Positions 56,184 through 64,000 of a DNA stretch of 64,000 nucleotides are shown here, in pieces. Location of the stretch: positions 186,001 through 250,000 of the forward strand of contig JAJLTO010000010.1 in NCBI GenBank assembly GCA_030568195.1, in the 5' to 3' direction. The first letter of the stretch is position 1. The number at the start of each line of letters is the position of its first letter. The position numbers and the translations under genes were made by a program. The notes beneath the pieces were generated by a model. The model made no database searches, had not been told where the DNA came from, and saw only the letters and a list, made by a program, of their open reading frames with translations. This DNA is from Dipodascopsis uninucleata var. uninucleata. Taxonomy: Eukaryota; Ascomycota; Lipomycetes; Lipomycetales; Lipomycetaceae.

Positions 56184-56917
56184 ATGTCTGTTACTGTAAG
56201 TACCAACTGATTGATTTATAATAGATGAAGTTAGACGAGGTGATAATGCGAAGGACGGATTGTGCGGTGGATAGATATTGGACGAGTCACAAGAAATACA
56301 TTAGAATCAAAGAACTATTATCGTTAATTTAAACTGCTGATTGCGGAATCTGTGATGAAATTATTCATGATAAAGAAGAAAATAGTCTGACTATTTTAAT
56401 ATAGCGCTCCGCTGCTTTGAAGCTCGACTGGGCTAAGGTCGTTTCAACATTGGGATTGAAGGGTTCTACTGTTTCATCTCTCCAGGCATTCCGAAAGCGC
56501 AATGAGGATGCTCGTCGTAAAGTTTCTGAGTTGTCGGCCCATCCAGCTACTGTCGATTTCACTTATTACCGATCAGTTTTGAAGAACACTGCTATCGTTG
56601 ATGAGATTGAGAGTGCATTCAAGGCGTTCAAGCCTGTTACCTATGATGTTTCGGAGCAAATCAAGGCTATTGAGACCTTCGAGGTTGCTGCAATTGAAAA
56701 TGCGAAGGCTACTGAGAATAAGGTTGCTGGTGAACTTGCTGACCTAGTTAAAACGCTTGACAACATTGAGTCCGCCCGATCATTCGAGGAGCTCACCGTT
56801 GCTGATGTTTTGAAGGCTAGACCAGATCTTGAGACTAAGGTCAAGGAGATGGTTCAAAAGGGAAGATGGGATGTTCCAGGCTACTCTGAGAAGTTCGGCA
56901 GTCTTGCTGTCATGTAA
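56184..56917 (+). CDS. ATP7: Mitochondrial ATP synthase subunit d
   Basis: Peripheral-stalk subunit of F1Fo ATP synthase. Exon 1, 56184-56195, carries only MSVT, and exon 2, 56405-56917, the rest; 174 residues, identical in length to yeast Atp7. Exon 2 opens [20 protein letters not shown], with [18 protein letters not shown] and [16 protein letters not shown], and ends [19 protein letters not shown], the family C-terminus. The tiny first exon and 209-nt intron are supported by GTAAGT, a CTGAC branch-like site and the need for a Met before RSAALKLDW. The helical body is charged, without a membrane segment, as expected. Confidence 0.96.
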
Positions 56918-57711
56918 GGGGAGAAAACCATTAATATTATATCTTTTAAACTGTTTAAAGTTGGATCTGTTTTTTTGTAACTCACGCAGCAATAGAGAGA
57001 ATTGTTGTCTCTATGACTAAGACAAGAATCTTATTATCCATCTTCGTAGTGTATATAAATTGTTCCTACTATTTAATCTTAAGAGCAGGTACAAATAAAT
57101 AGATCTAGAGTAATTGTGGTCACAGTTACGAACTATATAAATTTATAAAAATGAACTGCAGTAATTTTCTTGCAATGTTGAATGCCATATTTATTCTCTC
57201 TTCCTTCCCATTTTTGTTCTACTACTAATCTAAACCGTCGCTACAAATAGATACAATATTATTGAATTAAAAAAAAAAAAACAAATTAACAGTATTGAGC
57301 CAGTACTTCCTTTCTTTGCCTTTCTTCGCAAAAAAATTTAAAAAACACTCGTCGCGTATACTACAATATCAAAAGATATATATCTAGATTAATCAGACGT
57401 AAACCGTATGAAATCAATAACAATAGCATAGATCAATCAGTAAATCGCAATTGAACGAGGCTAATTGTCGAATTGCTAATGCAAATGTACAATAATCTTC
57501 GGTCACGACGAGCCAGCAAAAATAAACTCAAAAATAAACAAGATATAACCAAAAGTTGTTGAAACTTTCTGATGATTTGCAAACCCTCTATGGAAAAAAG
57601 AGAAAATGATAACAGTAAATTAACACAGATTAAACGAATGTAATTTTAATAGTGTATAGTAAGATCTAGTATGACAATCCTCAAAAAACTAATAGCACAA
57701 GCCAATAGTTC
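56918..57711. other. Convergent 3' stretch, ATP7 / SAM synthetase
   Basis: Nearly 800 AT-rich bases, with a 12-A run near 57270. No gene recognised. Confidence 0.65.
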
Positions 57712-59272
57712 TTACAACTTAAGGGCACGAACCTGTTCCCATGGGTAAGTCTGATTGGTGAAGTGACCATAGGAAGCAGTCTGGAGGTAGATTGGTCGAG
57801 CAAGATCAAGATCACGAACAATGACACCTGGACGAAGATCAAAGTTCTTTCTGATAATTTCGACGAGCTCACTAGAGGAGTATTTGGAAGTACCATAGCT
57901 GTCAACGAAGATAGAAAGAGGCTCGGCAACACCAATAGCATAAGAAAACTGAACCAAGACACGTCGGGCAAGACCGGCAGCAACAAGAGACTTAGCTACC
58001 CAACGAGCGGCGTAAGCAGCGGAACGGTCGACTTTCGAGAAATCCTTTCCGGAAAAAGCGCCACCACCGTGAGCACCCCATCCACCGTAGGTATCAACAA
58101 TGATCTTACGACCAGTCAAGCCAGCATCACCCTGAGGACCACCAATGATGAAACGTCCAGAAGGCTGGATGTGGTAGATAGTCTTGTCATCCAAATAGTT
58201 AGCTGGAATAGTCTTCTTAATGACTTTCTCAAGAATCTCCTTTCGGATGTCCTCTGTAGAAAGAGTATCAGCGTGCTGAGTAGAAATGACGACAGTGTCA
58301 ACACGGAGTGGAATGGTAGCGCCATTATCATACTTATACTCGACAGTAACTTGAGTCTTAGTATCAGGTCGGAGCCATGGGAGAGTACCATCCCGGCGGG
58401 CAGCAGCCAAGGCTGCATTAAGCTTGTGAGACAAGACCACGGTCAAGGGAAGGAGTTCTTCAGTCTCATCAGTCGCATATCCAAACATGATACCTTGGTC
58501 ACCGGCACCAAGGTCCTCAAGCTTACGCTCCACATGAACACCCTGGGCAATATCAGGAGACTGCTGCTCAATGGCAACCAAAACATTGCAAGTCTTGTAA
58601 TCAAAACCTTTCTCGGAATCGTCATAACCGATCTTCTTGATAGTATCACGAATGACTTTCTGGAAATCGATCTGAGCCTTCGTGGTGATCTCACCAAAGA
58701 CCATGATCATACCGGTCTTAGCAGCAGTTTCGCAAGCGACCTATTATAAACAATAAGACGATTTAGTTACTACGCAACAAGATTTAAAACCCAATTAGTC
58801 ATCTTACCTTGGACCAAGGATCCTGAGCCAAACAAGCATCGAGAACTGCATCAGAGACCTGATCACAAATTTTATCTGGATGCTATAATGAGGATTTGTT
58901 AACAAATTATACATTTACTGAAGTTGAACTATAGTCTTATCATGTTTCCTTTTCCCATTAACGCAAACACCTCCTTCCATCCACATTAAATTTGCCGCTC
59001 AGAAGACGATGCGATATTATTACAACACAAGATTGCACAGCATCTAATTCACGCAATTAAACAGCATTTAATGCAATCTATTCAGCAATCCTACTGCGAA
59101 ACATGTACATGATTTATACTTACACCTTCACCAACAGACCTACACAATTTAACACGCAATTAGTATCTTGTCGTTTCTCTTCGCCCTTATTATTGACGAC
59201 ATTCTCTAACGCTAACCAGTCTGCAATTGCAACTTACTCAGAAGTAAAGAAGAAGTGTTCCGATGAAGTCAT
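57712..59272 (-). CDS. SAM2: S-adenosylmethionine synthetase
   Basis: Makes S-adenosylmethionine from methionine and ATP. Four exons: 59238-59272, 59124-59139, 58808-58882 and 57712-58740; 384 residues, the family length. Exon 1 is [12 protein letters not shown]; exon 2 is a 16-nt micro-exon giving SVGEG; exon 3 begins [20 protein letters not shown]. Exon 4 has [18 protein letters not shown], the ATP-site [32 protein letters not shown] and [19 protein letters not shown]. The micro-exon is required: FTSESVGEGHPDK is invariant in the family and only 35 + 16 nt restores phase. Codon use is highly biased, as for PGK1 and RPL14. Confidence 0.97.
59124..59139 (-). other. 16-nt micro-exon of the SAM synthetase gene
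   Basis: Bounded by acceptor TTGTGTAG and donor GGT|GTAAGT. It encodes the end of the FTSESVGEG motif just before HPDK. The flanking introns are 98 and 241 nt. Confidence 0.9.
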
Positions 59273-59755
59273 TGTGTTTTGTTGTATATAATACCTAGGT
59301 ATAGAATCACTTACGAATGTTTCCCGTAAAGCAGTTAATGAAAAAAAATAGAAGAAAGACAGCAGTTAGTGAACTCAGACAGTGGTAAGACTAAAAAATT
59401 TTTTATAGTTGACTACGTTGCAAAACGAGAACAAAGTGGGTACAGTTCATGGATTAGGGTCGAGTGATGTAGCAATTCCGAGTTATTTGTTCGCCATTCT
59501 TGTATGACAGGTGCATAAGGGTATCTCAAACTTAACTATTTACTTAGGGCAAAAAGTCACATCGATGAACCAGATAAGGGTGGGAAGCAGGGCAATAGAC
59601 AGCCAAGTAAAAAAGGTACGTGCTTATGATGAAATACAGAATACAGTGTCCAACTAAGGATGGTAAAGAACAAGTAACATAAGATAAAATCGACAGATTA
59701 CCAGTCGGAAAGGCATTTGGAAAGAAATTGGCAAAAAATTATTATATATAAAACA

Positions 59756-59759
<4 letters not shown>

Positions 59760-59788
<29 letters not shown>
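59760..59788. repeat. TA dinucleotide repeat (29 bp)
   Basis: The longest TA run in the window, uninterrupted from 59760 to 59788. Confidence 0.95.
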
Positions 59789-59794
<6 letters not shown>

Positions 59795-60214
59795 TGTAAA
59801 GAGATGTGAAGGGAACATGGTGACACGCAGAGTGCGAAGAGATAGTGAATACCAACTTCCATTAGCATTGCAAGTAAACGACCTATTTATCCATAGAACA
59901 TTAATCAAGCACAAACTAATAGTTAAAAATAAAAAGGCTGTGAAAATTGCTCTAGAAAAGTAGCATAGTCCTAGTGATTATGATGATAGCATACTATATA
60001 CTAGTACAGGTACCGAATTGAATGCGAGTCATCACATATACACATATAGTCAAGACTTTCGCTTATGCCCAGTCTGCACGCATATAAAGATAATACGACA
60101 TGCAGTAAGCATCGTGATATATAGACACATTAATACATACATACATATACAAAAGCGAGAAAAATAAATACGGGTAATCCACAAAGAGAGATCAGGAGAA
60201 ATAGTGCAGCATAC

Positions 60215-60232
60215 AACCAACCAACCAACCAA
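60215..60232. repeat. AACC tetranucleotide repeat
   Basis: Four and a half AACC units. Confidence 0.9.
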
Positions 60233-60412
60233 TATTCAAATAAACACCCATCCAAACCTTCGGCTCTAGAAGCAGTAATTTTCTTATAGACCCATCATAT
60301 TATATGATATAAATTGTATTAACACATGCAAAATTATATTCGTCTAGAGACAATCAAGATAAATGACGTCGTGACGATGAAATGTTATTGACAATAAATG
60401 CAAATACTGCAT

Positions 60413-62074
60413 TTAAATGCCCCTATATTGCATACTAGATCGATTTCTGAACGCAGAGAGAGGAAATTTACTATGAAATTTCCCAACCCAAACTGGAGTA
60501 GATGAAGGATCACTGGAGGAGACCCCCGAAAACTTATGGTCTGCATGAGGTCCATGTTCATTATCTTCATTGTCATCTTCGTCTAACTCACTTAGGTAAA
60601 TGAAATCTTCTAGTGCCAGAACATTGTGTTCACGATCATTCTCGTTCTCTAGTACTTCAGAGCTGATCAAATGACTGGGATTATGTGCCAAGTTACTGCG
60701 AAACATTGATGCTAGCATTGATGGTGAACTATCGATAATGGAAGAATGTCGAGACGACGAGACTTGTCTACTTGCACCATTTGAGCGTCCATTTGATTCA
60801 TCAATGCTACCTCGTGGAAATGGAGGAGGGCTCAATGTACGAGTAGACAGTCCGTTGATGATTCCAACACGGCGATCCACTGGGAGAACCCAAGAACCTA
60901 GAACAGGCGGTTTACTAGCTGTAATTGAACTTACTAGAATCTCAGTAGCTCGATGGCCCGCCTTTCTGTGACTTGGAGGAGGAAGATTTTCATCTTCATC
61001 TGTAGATTCTCCATCATCAAATTCATAAACCGGAATTCCCCTTTCTTGCTTTCTGATGGTCGCATCTAAACCAGAACTGTATTCACGATCTCTAATAAGA
61101 TCGAATTTTTCTGACTGACTGTAATCAGCTGCACGTTTTCTGTCTCTTCGACGTCTCTTTTTAATTCTACCACTATGATCCATTTTGCCAGACTGTTCTT
61201 CATCACTAGAATTGCCTGAAGAAAATAGATAATCTAAAATGAATGAGTCATCATCAGACTCATGAAACTCAAATGGCGTAGTAGATGAATATACATGATT
61301 GAGCTCTTTATCTTCTGTATCCACAAATAGCGCATTCGTGAATGACAACTCCGCTTCTGAATCAGTTATATTGCTATCAGAATCAGAATTAGTACTACGT
61401 TGTCGATCTTGGAATGCCATTTCTTCTACAATTGCAACTTCCTCCTCTTCCTCAATCCTCTTGTCGTTATACTCGTCGTCATCATCGTCAGCTCGCTCTG
61501 TCAATTTCCTAAGCGACTGTTCCGTGTTCTGATCAAACTCGTCATCATCGTCTTCGTCAGCATCGATGTCAAACTCATCGTCGCCATCATCGTCATCGTC
61601 ATCGTCCAATTCACTTCCACTATCTGCGATGGCATTATCATCGTTTTCTCTACCGACAACGGCCCCAATGACGAGATTCCCATCATCGTCATCGTCATCG
61701 TCATCATCATCGTCATTGTCGTCTCCCTCTTCAAGGTCTCCGACTATGCCATGATACAGCTTTTCTTCTTTATCTGTATCAGAAAGAAATGCAAATAGCT
61801 GGCTGTCTATCAAATCACGACTAGACTGAAAAAATCCTGAACCAGAGTTACTATTCTTTCGACGCTTTGGTGTATTGATGCTAGCTTTCAGAGTAGTTTT
61901 TCCGCCTTTAGTACTCATGCTTTTAGTAGCATTGCGATCACTATCACTACTTTCAGAAGAGTATGGGTTATCATAGACAAAACTCGCCTTCGTCCTTCGG
62001 CCCGTCCCCGTTCGTCTTGCCTTGGTAGTACTGCCTCTTTTAGCATACGGTGCCATCAGAAACGACGCCGTCAA
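60413..62074 (-). CDS. Acidic nuclear protein, possible CRF1/IFH1-type ribosomal-gene coregulator
   Basis: Single exon, 553 residues. The basic start (MAPYAKRGSTTKARRTGTGR; a second ATG at residue 7 may be used) leads into FVYDNPYSSESSDSD. The middle (about 115-220) is a chain of aspartate runs, followed by a bipartite basic run (IKKRRRRDRKRAADY) near 315. A conserved-looking block, PVLGSWVLPVDRRVGIINGL then STRTLSPPP, lies near 405-435. The combination of acidic runs and the GxW...GIIxGLSTR block recalls the fungal CRF1/IFH1 family, which bind Fhl1 and control ribosomal protein genes. That assignment is from memory of the motif and uncertain. The protein is certainly real: a 1.66 kb open frame with coherent composition. 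Confidence 0.6.
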   Translation of the reverse strand: MTASFLMAPYAKRGSTTKARRTGTGRRTKASFVYDNPYSSESSDSDRNATKSMSTKGGKTTLKASINTPKRRKNSNSGSGFFQSSRDLIDSQLFAFLSDTDKEEKLYHGIVGDLEEGDDNDDDDDDDDDDDGNLVIGAVVGRENDDNAIADSGSELDDDDDDDGDDEFDIDADEDDDDEFDQNTEQSLRKLTERADDDDDEYNDKRIEEEEEVAIVEEMAFQDRQRSTNSDSDSNITDSEAELSFTNALFVDTEDKELNHVYSSTTPFEFHESDDDSFILDYLFSSGNSSDEEQSGKMDHSGRIKKRRRRDRKRAADYSQSEKFDLIRDREYSSGLDATIRKQERGIPVYEFDDGESTDEDENLPPPSHRKAGHRATEILVSSITASKPPVLGSWVLPVDRRVGIINGLSTRTLSPPPFPRGSIDESNGRSNGASRQVSSSRHSSIIDSSPSMLASMFRSNLAHNPSHLISSEVLENENDREHNVLALEDFIYLSELDEDDNEDNEHGPHADHKFSGVSSSDPSSTPVWVGKFHSKFPLSAFRNRSSMQYRGI

Positions 62075-62757
62075 CAGTCTAATAAATGTTTATACTGTAA
62101 TTGTTATATGAATATAGACGCCCATGCGCTTCCGCGCGCCTCCTATTCTAAAAATGTAAAGCTTTTTGGGTTCCTCTTCTTTCTCTCTATGTATATGATT
62201 ATCTGGTATTCCAAATGTGATCAATTCAGGGAAGAAAATTACTGTCTGCGACAGCATATATTAACAATAATTTTGTAGCTTGAAAAAAATTCTCGTATCC
62301 TAGTAATCATTGAATTTAGTATTCTCCAGTCAATATCTATAGCAGTATCTATACAAATCGCTGTAGGCTCTAGTACATGTGCTGATGTAGTAAAAAAAAT
62401 TCCGATAATCCTTTAAAAATAGGGCTACCATCTTTCAAAATTTTTTTTATGATTTTAAGCGGTTGGGAATTTCACCCCGTATAAGCCGCTCTCAGTGTCA
62501 CGACGTATTCGGCATATATGACTGAAATATACGCGCATAGCATTTCTATCTGGAAGCTTTCCTATTCTGATTACTCTAGCTTTCGCGAGCAAGCAGCTTC
62601 AGCAAAACAAGACAATGCATACCATTTGGTCCTGAGTAGATCCAAAAAATTAGTAGGCTCGGGATACTGTATGAATAAAACACTAATAAACGCTCGCAAG
62701 TTGGGGTAATTGTCGAAGAAATTGGAAATCTTCTTATATTGCATTGTTAAATAAAAG
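62075..62757. promoter_or_regulatory. Divergent promoter, CRF1-like / MED16
   Basis: About 680 AT-rich bases. A 63-codon plus-strand frame at 62518-62709 could be an upstream frame of MED16; no family character. Confidence 0.5.
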
Positions 62758-64000
62758 ATGACTACGGCCAGCACAAATGGTATGTCTGAGCATGGCTCAG
62801 AAGAGTTTGAAACTTCTAGGTAAGTCAAATCAATTATGCGATAGAACTATTGTTGAATTATAGTGTTTATATGGTACATTAAACTAACGTCAAGGAATGG
62901 TAGAAACGTTATTGCTTGGTCCAAAGTTGGACTGATCGCGTTTGCACCTTGTAAACATCAGGCACAGCACATATCAAAGAGTACAGAGCAAAATGGGCTT
63001 GAAAGTAGAGGTATTAATGATGAGAAGAAATCAAAGGTATATGTTACTTATATATACTGTTCTGATGGAGAAACTTGGAAATTACATGAACCTGAGGCTG
63101 TTGAAGAAGTAGACAAAGTACACGAGGGTGCAGAAATTGTTCACCTGTGCTGGAGCTACTATGGAATCGAACTAGCGATAGTTGATTCAGTAGGCCGATT
63201 GTCTATTTTCGCTTTCAACGGAAATCTAAATCAACTTAAGTGCATTTATAAGGCTTTGCTACCTGAAGAGCAATTTGGCGAGACGATTAGTGGATTTCGA
63301 TGGCTTAATATGAACAAACCAGTGAGTATCATTATGCGAAGTAATACTATTTAAACTTAAGACTAACAGTTTCTATCTTAAACCTAGATCCTTATAAGCA
63401 ATCCGGTAGCAAGGCAGGAAAATAGACAGTTTCATTATGGTATACACAAGGCCAGTCCTTTTGGTCCTTGGCATCCCCATAGCAATAAGCAGGCTTGCAT
63501 CGCAGTGACAAGAACTGGAAAGGTATGTACTACGTCTTTCCTCGATTTTTTTGATTATATGAATGTAATCGCTCACGTATCTTTTGCAAACAGCTTAAGC
63601 TGTGGTATCAGCAGCATGATGCTTTCTATCATGAATTGGTTACAGATGTCGAGTCAGATTTGGCATCCGAGGACTATTATTCAACTTCCGCATTTGGTTC
63701 TGATAGAGGTAAATATACTCTTATTTGTCCTAATACTATAGTCCTGCTAAAATTTTCTTTTCCTTAAAATTATCTAGATGATACCTTTGTTCTTGCTGTG
63801 TATTCGAAGAATCGTCACATGCTTAAGCTCTTCAGAATTGCTATACAATGGAATGTTTTAGCTACTGGTGCAGCTTCTAATAACCAGCAAATCCAAAATG
63901 ATGTGCAGTGGGCAACTATTTCTGTCAGAAGGCTATATACCAACCAGCTGTATTGTCCAAACAATTTTCTGAGAAATCTGACTCAGCTGCGGGTGGTTTC
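62758..64000 (+). CDS. MED16: Mediator subunit Med16/Sin4 (5' part)
   Basis: Tail-module subunit of the RNA polymerase II Mediator complex. Five exons are visible: 62758-62819, 62904-63321, 63388-63522, 63594-63708 and 63778 to beyond the window end. Exon 2 starts NVIAWSKVGLIAFAP, the typical IAWSKxGxIAY start of the Med16 N-terminal propeller. It continues with HLCWSYYGIELAIVDSVGRL and GFRWLNMNKP. Exons 3-4 read SPFGPWHPHSNKQACIAVTR and GKLKLWYQQHDAFYHEL. Exon 5 reads DDTFVLAVYSKNRHMLKLFR. The acceptor of intron 1 could be at 62903 (preferred, 15 nt after ACTAAC) or at 62894, which adds three residues in the same frame. Product truncated by the window edge. Confidence 0.9.

Larger units (their letters stand above)
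59273..60412. other. SAM synthetase promoter and CRF1-like 3' flank (1.1 kb)
   Basis: Contains a 29-bp TA repeat at 59760 and an AACC repeat at 60215. Frames here are low-complexity. About 100-300 bases before the SAM synthetase start should hold its promoter; no motif named. Confidence 0.6.

Noticed and set aside
57763-58749. 328-codon plus-strand open frame antisense to SAM synthetase
   Set aside because: A mirror of the strongly biased codons of the enzyme gene; no family character of its own.
59757-59963. Frame beginning in the TA repeat before the CRF1-like gene
   Set aside because: Its first third is translated microsatellite and the rest is unrecognised.

Overview
The window reads as nuclear DNA of an ascomycete fungus. 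Its genes are split by short GT-AG introns (about 50-345 nt), most with a recognisable branch site of the TACTAAC, GCTAAC or CTGAC kind. It carries fungal-specific families (Snc1, Nce102, Lsb1/Pin3, Gtr2, KpsF-like SIS protein, Rec8, Hst3/Hst4-type sirtuin) and a complex I assembly factor (NDUFAF2), so the organism probably keeps respiratory complex I. A CTG codon sits at an invariant leucine of SNF1, which argues for the standard code. The RPL14 promoter has a HomolD-type box, as in fission yeast and many other ascomycetes. I cannot name the species; no database was searched.

Layout. 0-12 kb is compact: end of a Dbf2/Sid2 kinase, RPL14, SNC1, REC8, GPN3, a sirtuin and PGK1. From 12 to 33 kb the window is gene-sparse: gene-free stretches of 1.9-3.7 kb separate a KpsF/GutQ-like SIS protein, a damage-control phosphatase, a secreted Ser/Thr-rich protein with Kex2-type dibasic sites, a Gtt1-like glutathione transferase, GTR2 and SAP18. 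These stretches hold short repeats and hairpins but no gene I can support. From 33 to 64 kb gene density returns: LAMMER kinase, WRS1, NDUFAF2, LSB1-like, SNF1, NCE102, a coiled-coil membrane protein, AMD1, XPF/RAD1, ATP7, SAM synthetase, a CRF1/IFH1-like acidic nuclear protein and the 5' part of MED16.

Functional links. Several genes belong to nutrient and growth control: SNF1 (AMPK), GTR2 (TORC1 input), a LAMMER kinase (TORC1-regulated in budding yeast), a possible CRF1/IFH1-type ribosomal-gene coregulator, and RPL14 itself. Others serve genome maintenance and chromatin (REC8, sirtuin, XPF, SAP18) or core metabolism (PGK, AMP deaminase, SAM synthetase, ATP synthase subunit d). They are separately transcribed and I see no operon-like or biosynthetic cluster.

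The most interesting signals are a 12-base HomolD-like word shared by the RPL14 promoter and the PGK1 first intron, with a doubled version upstream of the LSB1/SNF1 pair; a PIP-box-like tail on the sirtuin; a 16-nt micro-exon in SAM synthetase; a Kex2-patterned secreted protein; a spliced 59-codon frame overlapping the REC8 start; and an AMP deaminase tail whose splice donor overlaps a stop codon. No rRNA, convincing tRNA, CRISPR array or recognisable transposon or virus-derived element was found.
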